In this document: positions 50,577 through 58,730 of the stretch, in pieces
Numbering within the stretch: the first letter of the stretch is position 1
How the letters are laid out: each line of letters opens with the position of its first letter
Assembly (NCBI GenBank): GCA_944327625.1
Contig: CALVHL010000010.1
Location: forward strand, 1 to 64,000
Origin: an uncultured Clostridia bacterium
GTDB lineage: Bacteria > Bacillota > Clostridia > Christensenellales > Borkfalkiaceae
Reading direction: 5' to 3'
DNA length: 64,000 nt
Translations under genes and position numbers: made by a program
The notes under the pieces: generated by a model
The model's database searches: none
What the model was told of the DNA's origin: nothing
What the model saw: the letters and a program-made list of their open reading frames with translations, nothing else

Positions 50577-52634
50577 ATGAGCATTACAGCAAACCAAATA
50601 CGAAACATTGCCGTAATAGGGCACAGCGGCGAGGGCAAGACCACGCTGTGCGAGGCAATGCTGTTCAATGCGGGCGTCATAGACAGAATGGGCTCGGTTG
50701 AGCAGGGAACGACCGTAATGGACTTCGACGACGCGGAGAAAGCCAAGAAGATGTCGGTCTATACCTCCGTCGCGCACCTCGACTGGAAGGGCATTAAGAT
50801 AAATCTTCTCGACCTTCCCGGCTTCTACGACTTCGAGGGCGAAAGGCACGAGGGGCTTGCGGCCTGCGGCGGCGCGGTGCTGGTAATAGGCGCGAACGGC
50901 GCGTTGCCCATCGGCGCGGAGAGCGTAGTCGACTATTGCCTGCGCCTCGGCAAACCGCTCATAATATTCATAAACGGCATGGATAAGCCGACCGCCGACT
51001 ATGCGGGGACGATAGAGGCGCTCCGCGAAAAGTACGCGGGCAAGATTGCGCCCATACAGATACCCATAATGAAGGACGGCAAGATGACCGGCTACATAAA
51101 CGCCTTACAGCAAAAGGCGTACGAGTTCTCGACCAAGGGCAGAATGGACATAGCCATACCCGAGGAATATGCAAAACAGCTTGACGACATGGAAAACAGG
51201 CTGGTCGAGACGGCGGCGGAGAACGACGACGTACTACTCGATAAGTTCTTCGAGCAGGGCGGACTGACGCGCGAAGACGCGATTTTCGGCATAAGAAAGG
51301 GCATTGCCATGGGCAACGTCATACCCGTCATGGCGGGCAGCGCGCTCACTAACCGCGGCGTCATCAACCTCATGGACGAAATAGTCACCTATATGCCCAC
51401 CGCCGACGAGAGAAGAAATACCATTGCCACCGACCTGCTCGCCGACGAAGTGGTCAATATCAACCGCGAGGAAAACGGCCCGCTCGCCGCGCTCGTGTTC
51501 AAGACGACCAACGACGCCTACACGGGCAAGCTCAACTACGTCAAGATATTCCGCGGCAAGCTGAGGTCGGGCGACATTGTGCTAAACGTCAATACGGGCA
51601 AAGAGGAGAGAATAGGTCAGATATTCATGCTGTGCGGCAAGAAGACCGAGCTTGTAACCGAGCTCACCGCGGGCGACATAGGCGCGGTCAATAAGCTGAG
51701 CGCGACGGACACCAACCACACGCTGTGCGCGACGGGTACGCAGATAAAGTTCGATCCCATACGCTTCCCCCGTCCCTCCCTTCCCCGCGCCGTCAAGGCC
51801 TCCGACAAGGGCGACGAGGACAAGATATGGGCGGGGCTCAACCGCATGAAGGAAGAAGATTACACCTTCTCGGCAGAGAAGAACGCCGAGACGGGCGAAC
51901 TTATATTGAGCGGGCAGGGCGAAACCCACCTTGAACTTATCGTCGGCAAGTTAAAGAGCCGCTACGGCATAACCGCGCTGCTCTCCAAGCCCAAGACGCC
52001 TTACAGAGAGACCATAAAGGGCACGGCGACAGCCGAAGGCAAGCACAAGAAACAGTCGGGCGGACACGGACAGTACGGACACTGCAAAGTGCGCTTCGAG
52101 CCGTGCGACAGCGATTTCGAGTTCGGCGACGAAGTAGTCGGCGGCGCAGTGCCCAAGCAGTACATACCCGCCGTCGAAAAGGGACTTAAAGAGTGCATGG
52201 TCAGGGGCGTACTTGCGGGATACCCCGTCACGGGCGTAAAGGCGACGCTGTTCGACGGCAGCTATCACGACGTCGACAGCTCTGAAATGGCGTTCAAGGC
52301 GGCCGCCGCGATAGCCTATAAGGAGGGCATGAAGAACGCCAACCCCGTCCTCTTGGAGCCGATAGTCAAGTTGAAGGTAGCCGCACCCAACGACTATCAG
52401 GGCGCGGTCATGGGCGACATCTCCAAGCGCAGGGGCAGGATATGCGACAGCATAACCGACGGCGACGTCACGACGGTAATTGCCGAAGTGCCGCTCGCCG
52501 AGACCTACGACTACACCACCGACCTCCGCGGAATGACGAGGGGCAGGGGCAAGTTCTCTACCGAGTTCCTCCGCTATGAGGAAGTGCCCTACGTGCTCGC
52601 CGAAAAGATCATCGCCGAGGCAAACAAGGACTGA
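50577..52634 (+). CDS. Elongation factor G-like GTPase (divergent paralogue)
   Basis: A 685-residue translational GTPase with the five-domain EF-G layout. G1 is GHSGEGKTT (15-23). G3 is DLPGF (79-83) where EF-G has DxPGH, so the catalytic His is replaced by Phe. G4 is NGMDK (133-137) instead of NKxD. Domain IV is recognisable (QSGGHGQYGHCKVRFEP, ending YIPAVEKGLKEC), and domain V ends with MTRGRGKFSTEFLRYEEVP. It matches the EF-G-2-like family present beside the housekeeping EF-G in many Firmicutes; its precise role is unclear. The ATG at 50577 has AAAGGGG upstream and follows the promoter. Confidence 0.9.
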   Translation: MSITANQIRNIAVIGHSGEGKTTLCEAMLFNAGVIDRMGSVEQGTTVMDFDDAEKAKKMSVYTSVAHLDWKGIKINLLDLPGFYDFEGERHEGLAACGGAVLVIGANGALPIGAESVVDYCLRLGKPLIIFINGMDKPTADYAGTIEALREKYAGKIAPIQIPIMKDGKMTGYINALQQKAYEFSTKGRMDIAIPEEYAKQLDDMENRLVETAAENDDVLLDKFFEQGGLTREDAIFGIRKGIAMGNVIPVMAGSALTNRGVINLMDEIVTYMPTADERRNTIATDLLADEVVNINREENGPLAALVFKTTNDAYTGKLNYVKIFRGKLRSGDIVLNVNTGKEERIGQIFMLCGKKTELVTELTAGDIGAVNKLSATDTNHTLCATGTQIKFDPIRFPRPSLPRAVKASDKGDEDKIWAGLNRMKEEDYTFSAEKNAETGELILSGQGETHLELIVGKLKSRYGITALLSKPKTPYRETIKGTATAEGKHKKQSGGHGQYGHCKVRFEPCDSDFEFGDEVVGGAVPKQYIPAVEKGLKECMVRGVLAGYPVTGVKATLFDGSYHDVDSSEMAFKAAAAIAYKEGMKNANPVLLEPIVKLKVAAPNDYQGAVMGDISKRRGRICDSITDGDVTTVIAEVPLAETYDYTTDLRGMTRGRGKFSTEFLRYEEVPYVLAEKIIAEANKD

Positions 52635-52672
52635 CGCAATTCAAAGACAGGTAAATACGGCTTAAAAATATC

Positions 52673-52699
52673 GCCGCCGCCCCGTAACGGGGCGGCGGC
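52673..52699 (+). terminator. Terminator of the EF-G paralogue
   Basis: A 12-bp GC stem (52673-52684 with 52688-52699) with a 3-nt loop; the T tract (CGTTTTC) is short and a few bases away. Confidence 0.7.
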
Positions 52700-52887
52700 A
52701 ATTATCGTTTTCCCGCACGCTGAATTATTATTTTTTTAGCTTTGTTCATTATTTTACGGACTTGATTTGTGCCGTAAACCGCTTATAGTTTTTCAGGTTT
52801 TTCAATTTTCGCCGCGGCATATCCCGCGGGCAATCGCATTTTTGTGAAAATTTCAGCCCCTGCCGAACACCCCGCGCTTTAAGCTTT

Positions 52888-53664
52888 TCAGCCGATAAGT
52901 TTGTCTGCCTCTCTCACCTTTTCGAGCAAAAATTCATACGCCTTGGGCGTACCGCAGACGAAGGACGAGGAGCGGTCGAAGGGCACGGGGTTGCCCTGCC
53001 AGTCGCTGCACACCGCACCGCATTCTTCGAGCATGAGCGTCGCCGCGGCATAGTCCCACGGCTTTAACACCTTTTCAAAATAGCCGTTGAGCCTGCCCGC
53101 CGCAACGTAGGCGACGGCGAGCGCGGACGAGCATATACGCCTTATGTCCAGACAGTTTTTGAATATCTCCTTGGCGACCGAAAAGGCTATGTCGGCGTAC
53201 TGCTTTCGCGTAGAGCCCGCGCCGAACTCTATGAGGCAATTTTTAAGCTCTCTGTCGGGCGCTTTATCAAGCTTATCGCCGTTGAGCGTCACGCCCTTGC
53301 CGCGCTCGGCGACGAACGTATCGCCGTTGAACGGGTTATGTATGACGCCGAACACTATCTGTCCGCCCAAGCAGAGCGCGAGCGAGACCGAACTCATGTT
53401 ATATCCGTAGACGAGATTGGTCGTGCCGTCTATGGGATCGAGTATCCAGCGGTTTTCGGCTATTTCCCCCGCCTCCTCCTCGCTCATGAACCCTATTTCG
53501 GGGAAGCGGGCGGAGAGCTCGGCTTTGAGATATTGGCTTATCCTCAGATCGACGGCGGTGACGAAGTCAGCCTCGCCCTTGAGATTTACCGACGCGCGCA
53601 GCTTTTCGTCGTACACGAACGCGCCCGCCTCTTTGACAAGTTCTATGACTTCCTGATAATCCAT
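52888..53664 (-). CDS. Inositol monophosphatase family protein
   Basis: A 258-residue metal-dependent phosphatase. SEEEAGE supplies the metal-binding Glu, WILDPIDGTTNLVYG is the signature DxDGTxN motif, and VLKPWDYAAATLMLEECGA the C-terminal WDxAA motif. Substrates in this family include inositol phosphates, histidinol phosphate and PAP, and cannot be told apart here. The ATG at 53664 has GAGGTG 7 nt upstream. It follows the DUF4062 gene by 10 bp in one transcript. Confidence 0.92.
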   Translation of the reverse strand: MDYQEVIELVKEAGAFVYDEKLRASVNLKGEADFVTAVDLRISQYLKAELSARFPEIGFMSEEEAGEIAENRWILDPIDGTTNLVYGYNMSSVSLALCLGGQIVFGVIHNPFNGDTFVAERGKGVTLNGDKLDKAPDRELKNCLIEFGAGSTRKQYADIAFSVAKEIFKNCLDIRRICSSALAVAYVAAGRLNGYFEKVLKPWDYAAATLMLEECGAVCSDWQGNPVPFDRSSSFVCGTPKAYEFLLEKVREADKLIG

Positions 53665-53674
53665 TGCGTTCACC

Positions 53675-54709
53675 TCATTTATTATTTTCAAGCACTTCGG
53701 CAAAGTTCTGCCTGAGATATTCGTCCCTGTCCTCGCGGTTGCGGAAGACGTAGATGACGCCTATTTTGGGCGAGGGCGCTTCGTCGTGGAATTCGCCCTG
53801 AAAACTCTGCGTCGCTCCTTCGACGTCCGTCGGCACGGTAAAGTCGTGTATTCCCCGCCGCGTACCCTTATTGACCGTCTGCTCGTTGAATTTGCCCGAA
53901 AATTCGCGCTTGGCGGTGAATATGCCGAACATTACGCCGTTCTCGTCCATGTCATAGTCGCCCCGCCAGTGCGTCCGCATAAGCATCTTTTCGGAAATTT
54001 CGCCCGTCGCCGCGTCGTAGCGGATATTATAGTTGAGCCCGTCAAAAGACAGCTTGCCGTAATTTTCGGGATCGAACCGCTGCGTTATCTTGATGACGCC
54101 CGTCCTTATGTACTTGTCGTCGTCGGCGGAAAGGTGCGCGTGGTACCAAGTGCCTTCGAGCGACAGACAGCGGTGCGCGGCGCGCCATTCTTCAAGTTCC
54201 GTTCGGCTTAAAACGCAATTTCTGCTCCAACCGACGCACTTCGAGAAGTCGTAACCCGAAAAAAACTGCGTCATTATCTTCGATATGGGCATATCCTCTG
54301 TAACCGAACGGGCAAAGGTTATCTTGTCGCTGAATGCAAGCTGCGCCCTCTCGTCCTCGGTAAGGTCGTCGCAGCCGCGCCGCCTACGAAGCGCATTGAG
54401 TTCGTCGCAGAACAGCGCAACCATGGGCTTGGACTGCGCGGAGGCGTAATTGTATTCGCGTTCCGTCCAGCTTATGCCGTTCTCGTCGCGCGAACCGTAT
54501 ACCGCGCCGAGTATTAAAATTACGAAGTCAGATTCGTCAATTCTCTGCTCTATGTCCTTGAACTTGCCGCTTAAAGACGCAGTGAAATGTTCCATGCAGA
54601 CGGGGAACACGTTGAAGTCGAGCAGGCTGTCTATGACCGCGCCGCGCTCGTCGCGCAGGCTTTCATAGACAGACGAAATGAATGCCGAATACATCTTTCT
54701 TTGCGCCAT
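53675..54709 (-). CDS. DUF4062 domain protein with a beta-rich C-terminal domain
   Basis: A 344-residue protein. Residues 1-165 form a DUF4062 domain: YSAFISSVYESLRDERGAVIDSLL, FPVCMEHFTAS, SDFVILILGAVYGSRD and GISWTEREYNYA. This Rossmann-like domain often sits at the N-terminus of NLR-like and other conflict proteins. From about 185 a beta-strand-rich domain (LEGTWYHAHL... to GVIYVFRNRED) has the look of a barrel or sandwich sensor. There is no signal peptide or membrane helix. GAGGGGG precedes the ATG at 54709, and the phosphatase gene follows. An immune or nucleotide-signalling role is inference. Confidence 0.78.
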   Translation of the reverse strand: MAQRKMYSAFISSVYESLRDERGAVIDSLLDFNVFPVCMEHFTASLSGKFKDIEQRIDESDFVILILGAVYGSRDENGISWTEREYNYASAQSKPMVALFCDELNALRRRRGCDDLTEDERAQLAFSDKITFARSVTEDMPISKIMTQFFSGYDFSKCVGWSRNCVLSRTELEEWRAAHRCLSLEGTWYHAHLSADDDKYIRTGVIKITQRFDPENYGKLSFDGLNYNIRYDAATGEISEKMLMRTHWRGDYDMDENGVMFGIFTAKREFSGKFNEQTVNKGTRRGIHDFTVPTDVEGATQSFQGEFHDEAPSPKIGVIYVFRNREDRDEYLRQNFAEVLENNK

Positions 54710-54756
54710 ATTGCCCCCTCTTTTCCCTTTCGGAACACAGATTAACTTCTTATTCA

Positions 54757-54785
54757 ATTATAACAGATAGCCGCGCGGCTGTCAA
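54757..54785 (-). promoter_or_regulatory. Promoter of the DUF4062-phosphatase operon
   Basis: On the minus strand TTGACA (54780-54785), a 17-bp spacer and TATAAT (54757-54762), a full consensus. Confidence 0.88.
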
Positions 54786-54804
54786 TGCCGACTGCAAAAA
54801 ACCG

Positions 54805-54836
54805 AAAAGGCAGGGGCTGAGCCCTGCCTTTTTTGA
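54805..54836. terminator. Terminator of the DUF58-VWA-lipoprotein operon
   Basis: An 11-bp stem (54805-54815 with 54822-54832) with A and T tracts on both sides, 12 bp beyond the last lipoprotein stop. Confidence 0.88.
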
Positions 54837-54844
54837 TAATTGAA

Positions 54845-57319
54845 CTATTCTGCGGGATCGAGCACTATCGTTTCGGTCAGATCGCCGAAGCCGGCAGAGT
54901 GCGTTACCGTCAGTCTGTACGCCTCATTTATGGAGAACGAGAAGTCGAACGTGTCGCCGTGGTTACCCGACAGATATCCGGACGTGAGCTTGCCCGTCGC
55001 ACTGTCGTATTCATAGCTGTAAACCGCGGTATTGTCGCCAATCGTCACGTTGATTTTGCCCGACATCCAGTTGTTCTCGTTAGAGATTACGACAGAAATG
55101 TCCGCCCTCTGAGGTCTGGTACCGTCGACGTTGACGTATTGAAGCGTTCCCTCGTAAGTCGTGCCGTTGATGAGCATCTGGCTGACCGAAGGCTGCTGCT
55201 GTACGGTGACGAGGAATGTAACCCTCGCCTGACTGTTGCGCGTCGAAACGAGCGTTACGCCGTAGCTTCCCGCCTTGTTACAGGTCAGCGTCATTGTGCC
55301 GTCGGCATTGCTTTCGGCAATAAAGTTTTCCGAAGCGTCGACGAGCGCGGTCGCATCATAAATCTCGAATACCTTAAAACTCGTATCTATGAACGCCTTG
55401 CCCGCGTCGGATACCGTCGCCCTTACATCGAAGGACTGATTGGCGTAGACGGTAAACGTCTTGCTCGTCGAGTAATCTATCCAATCGTAAGAGACGTTGC
55501 CGTTACTCTCCTGATAGGTGTTGACCTGCGCTATGAGCGGGTATTCGCCCGATGCATTCGTCGGCGCCGACTTCTGGAAGCTGAGGGTTATGGCCTTTTC
55601 GGCAAGCCCGCCCTTTGTCTTGAAAACGATCGTGACGTCGCCCGCATACCTTGCGTTGACCGTCGCCTGCCGCGTGGTCTTATTGAAGAAACCTGTAACG
55701 GCATATTCGTTGTCAGTGTATTCCATAGTCAGCTCGATATCCCTCGTCGCCGTGCGCAAATAGAGCGAAAGCGGATCGTTGTCGAGGTTTGCCGTCGTAG
55801 GCAGGATATTGGAGAACGAGAAGACAATGGCAGTATTGCTGGGAACTTCCACGGGTTCGTCACCGATGACAGTGCCCTGATAGGAGACGTCGAAACTGCT
55901 TATATAGAGCGACGTGCTGGGGTATTGGTTGGGAATAACCTCATCGTCGGGCGATTTGAGCGTCTGTTCTTCAAACACTATGCTGCGGTTGTTGACATCC
56001 TCGTGCGTGTCGGAATAGTAGGTATTCGTATATGCGCCCGCCTTCTTTCTGACGGGGTTGCCGTCCTTGCCGATGAGCACGTTGCCCTCGCTGTCGGTGG
56101 CATACACGGGGTTGCCGTCTTCATCGGTGAGATAGACGACGTTGCCGTCCTCGTCGTATTCGTATATGGGGTTATTGTTGCTGTCATATTCGTAGATTTC
56201 GGCGAATATGACGTCGCCGTTTTCCTTGAAGAGCTTGTTGCCCTGCTCGTCCTCGGCAATCATATAGGGGTGAATTATCGAGGTGTACTGCGTGAGCGAC
56301 TTTATCGCGCCCGAGGCATAGAGCTGCGCTTCGACGGAGTAGCGAACAAAGTAAGGATTTTCGTATCTGCTGTAAGAGAACGACAGGTAGAAATAGTCGC
56401 CCGCCTGATAGAATTCCTCTGCGCCTTTGAGCACGGCTTCGGGCAGAATGTAGCCCGCATAAGCATTTTCAAGCACGCCCTCCGCGCCGTAAACGCGCCT
56501 CGAACCGCCGCCCGCCTGATAGCTGAAACCGTTCATATTTGCATCAACCGCGCTTTCGTCCCTGACGGGATCGGATATTGCCGCGCCCGTACTGTCAACC
56601 TGCCTGGTAATGCCGAATATCTTGCCCTCGTCGTCGTAAGAATACCACGTCTCGGTGAAGTTACCCAATTCCTTGACATAGACATAGTCGTCGCCGAAAT
56701 AGACGTTGAAGGGTATCTTTGAACCTATGCCCTCTCTGTCGTCGCCCGAAGCCTCAGTATAATATCCCGTCGAAGCGCGGAGCGTATTGCCGAGCGAGAT
56801 TGCCATTGTTATGCCGTCTTCAAGCGTTTCAAGCTCGCGCCTCGGCACGGTTACCGTGAACTCGATATTGCCCTTCTCGTGTTCGAGCATGAGCGTCAGG
56901 CTGCCCTCGGTCGTAGCCGTCGGCGCACTGTTTATGATGTGTTCGTCATAAGTGCCGTCGTCGACAAGCGTATATGCGGGGAGTTCGACCGTAAGCGTAT
57001 GGCTTGCATCGCGGGAGCAGGTCTTGACCGCCTGCCCTTCCTCGCTCTCTGTCGGGGGCGTTACCTTCCACTCGCCGTAGTCGTGCGCCGTATTGTCAAC
57101 GGGAATGACCTCCTGGACGGAATAGCCGCACACGGGACAATGCCCCGTCTGCGAACCTTCGCTGATACAGGTAGCCTCTTTGGTAACATTCCAGATTATC
57201 GAATGTTCTCCGCCGTCTATGCACTTGTCGTCGTCCTTTGCACAGCCCGCAAGCATTGTCATGCCGACGGCGACGACGCAGCCAAGCGCCGCAATTTTCT
57301 TAAAAAAACTATTTTTCAT
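54845..57319 (-). CDS. Large lipoprotein with a short tandem repeat and Ig-like domains
   Basis: An 824-residue lipoprotein with lipobox MLAGC (C26). Near the N-terminus is a Cys-containing motif common in Clostridia surface proteins (ATCISEGSQTGHCPVCG, then HDYGEWKVTPP and VKTCSRD, about 40-115). Residues 376-423 are nearly perfect 10-residue repeats of the type YxxDxDGNxV (five units). Several Ig-like beta domains follow (about 500-824). AAGGA precedes the ATG. It is the last gene of the operon that begins with DUF58 and VWA proteins. The ligand or role is unknown. Confidence 0.8.
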   Translation of the reverse strand: MKNSFFKKIAALGCVVAVGMTMLAGCAKDDDKCIDGGEHSIIWNVTKEATCISEGSQTGHCPVCGYSVQEVIPVDNTAHDYGEWKVTPPTESEEGQAVKTCSRDASHTLTVELPAYTLVDDGTYDEHIINSAPTATTEGSLTLMLEHEKGNIEFTVTVPRRELETLEDGITMAISLGNTLRASTGYYTEASGDDREGIGSKIPFNVYFGDDYVYVKELGNFTETWYSYDDEGKIFGITRQVDSTGAAISDPVRDESAVDANMNGFSYQAGGGSRRVYGAEGVLENAYAGYILPEAVLKGAEEFYQAGDYFYLSFSYSRYENPYFVRYSVEAQLYASGAIKSLTQYTSIIHPYMIAEDEQGNKLFKENGDVIFAEIYEYDSNNNPIYEYDEDGNVVYLTDEDGNPVYATDSEGNVLIGKDGNPVRKKAGAYTNTYYSDTHEDVNNRSIVFEEQTLKSPDDEVIPNQYPSTSLYISSFDVSYQGTVIGDEPVEVPSNTAIVFSFSNILPTTANLDNDPLSLYLRTATRDIELTMEYTDNEYAVTGFFNKTTRQATVNARYAGDVTIVFKTKGGLAEKAITLSFQKSAPTNASGEYPLIAQVNTYQESNGNVSYDWIDYSTSKTFTVYANQSFDVRATVSDAGKAFIDTSFKVFEIYDATALVDASENFIAESNADGTMTLTCNKAGSYGVTLVSTRNSQARVTFLVTVQQQPSVSQMLINGTTYEGTLQYVNVDGTRPQRADISVVISNENNWMSGKINVTIGDNTAVYSYEYDSATGKLTSGYLSGNHGDTFDFSFSINEAYRLTVTHSAGFGDLTETIVLDPAE

Positions 57320-57374
57320 CTCTGTGTCCTTAAATTTTCTGCGCCTTTCCGCTTAAAGGAACGCGGGACGCGCT

Positions 57375-58718
57375 TTATTGCTTATAGAAGCCGCAGGCAT
57401 ACATCCACATGCTGTCTTCGTCAGAATTGTAACCGCCTAATTCCGCCAGACCGTTGCCGTCATCGAACAGCGCCTGCGACGTGGCGTAATCCTGCAAAAA
57501 TTGCCGCAATTCCTCCGTCACGGGATAACAGCCGTCCAGATTGACGTGCAGGGCATAGCCCTGATGAATGAAGTTAAAATAGTTCTTGCCGTTGAGATAC
57601 CTTATATTCATATAGGTGGTATCCGTGAAGGGCAGGTCGACTATTTCCGTCGGCTCTGTAATCTTTGCGAACAGCATATCGCCGTATTCGCCCGTCACTT
57701 CGTCATAATAATAGTAGAAGCCGTCCTCGGGGTTGAGCTTGACCATCGTCTGGTCGAGCAGGTTATGCTCTATTCCGTCCCTGTACGCCGAGTATGTGAA
57801 AGTGCCCTTGGGCGTAGACTGCCAGTTCCACGTTGAGAAATCGTGCGTCGGATTGACCGTCACGGCGGGTTCCATGCCGCCCGTGAAGTCGCCGTCCCTG
57901 TCGTAGATGAAGTCGATATTTATGGGATACGCCGTCGGATCGTTGTTGGTCGTCCTTATGACGAACAGGAAGGGCGCGCCGACCTCGCCTGTCGAAAGCG
58001 TGAATTCCCAGCGGAAGTTCTTGGTAAAAGAGCTCTCGTAGCCGCCGCCGTCGATTATCTCGGCAGGATCGGGGTTGACATAAGCGTCGGAACCGTAATA
58101 TCTGTACAGCGTGGGGTTTATCTTGTTCGCCGTCACGTCGACGAGAGATTCGATGGAATATATGCCGTTTCCGCTCGGTCTTACCTTGAACCATATTTCC
58201 TGTTCGGGACTGTTCAGGGTTACCCTGTACGCGCCCGTCGTGGCTATGGTTATTATCTGATGGAAGGGATCTGCGCCCGTGCCGCTTGTCGGAGTGATTG
58301 CGTAGAGCATTATCGCCACTTCCTTCGCGGTGTTGGTCGCCCTGTAAATGTTGGGGTTATAGGTATAGCCGTCGGGCAACTTGTCAAGCGTGACCTGATA
58401 GTCGCCGTCCAGCCCCGTTATGGAGGCTATACCGTCCTCGTCGAAATACGCGCGGTGCTTTTCGCCCGTGTCGAGGTTGGTCCACTGCGCCTGAATGAGG
58501 TCGACGTTGGGATATATAGCCGAAGTGAAGTTGTCGCCGCTCAACAGGAGCGTGACGGTGAATGCGTCCCCCGTCGCAGGCGGATTATCCCCGCCTGGAT
58601 CGGGATTTACCGTACTGCCCCCGCCTCCCGACGGCGGAGTGTAAGTTCCGCACGCCGCAAAGCAAAAGGCAAGGCAGAGGGCGAGCATTACAAATAAAAT
58701 TTTACTTATTTTCTTCAT
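57375..58718 (-). CDS. Lipoprotein related to the TlpA lipoprotein modules
   Basis: A 447-residue lipoprotein with lipobox CFAAC (C23), a Gly/Pro-rich linker (29-50), an SpaA-like domain (about 52-145, with DGIASITGLDGDYQVTLDKL and PDGYTYNPN) and further beta domains. The C-terminal end resembles the module ends of the 964-residue TlpA lipoprotein (ELRQFLQDYATSQ...GNGLAELGGYN). No thioredoxin domain is present. GGGAGG precedes the ATG, 12 bp after the VWA gene. It probably works with the VWA proteins at the cell surface; that is inference from the operon. Confidence 0.8.
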   Translation of the reverse strand: MKKISKILFVMLALCLAFCFAACGTYTPPSGGGGSTVNPDPGGDNPPATGDAFTVTLLLSGDNFTSAIYPNVDLIQAQWTNLDTGEKHRAYFDEDGIASITGLDGDYQVTLDKLPDGYTYNPNIYRATNTAKEVAIMLYAITPTSGTGADPFHQIITIATTGAYRVTLNSPEQEIWFKVRPSGNGIYSIESLVDVTANKINPTLYRYYGSDAYVNPDPAEIIDGGGYESSFTKNFRWEFTLSTGEVGAPFLFVIRTTNNDPTAYPINIDFIYDRDGDFTGGMEPAVTVNPTHDFSTWNWQSTPKGTFTYSAYRDGIEHNLLDQTMVKLNPEDGFYYYYDEVTGEYGDMLFAKITEPTEIVDLPFTDTTYMNIRYLNGKNYFNFIHQGYALHVNLDGCYPVTEELRQFLQDYATSQALFDDGNGLAELGGYNSDEDSMWMYACGFYKQ

Positions 58719-58730
58719 AAGCCGCCTCCC

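Noticed and set aside
54833-56722. A 629-codon plus-strand frame opposite the 824-residue lipoprotein
   Set aside because: The minus-strand lipoprotein has a signal peptide, lipobox and Shine-Dalgarno site; the antisense frame has none.
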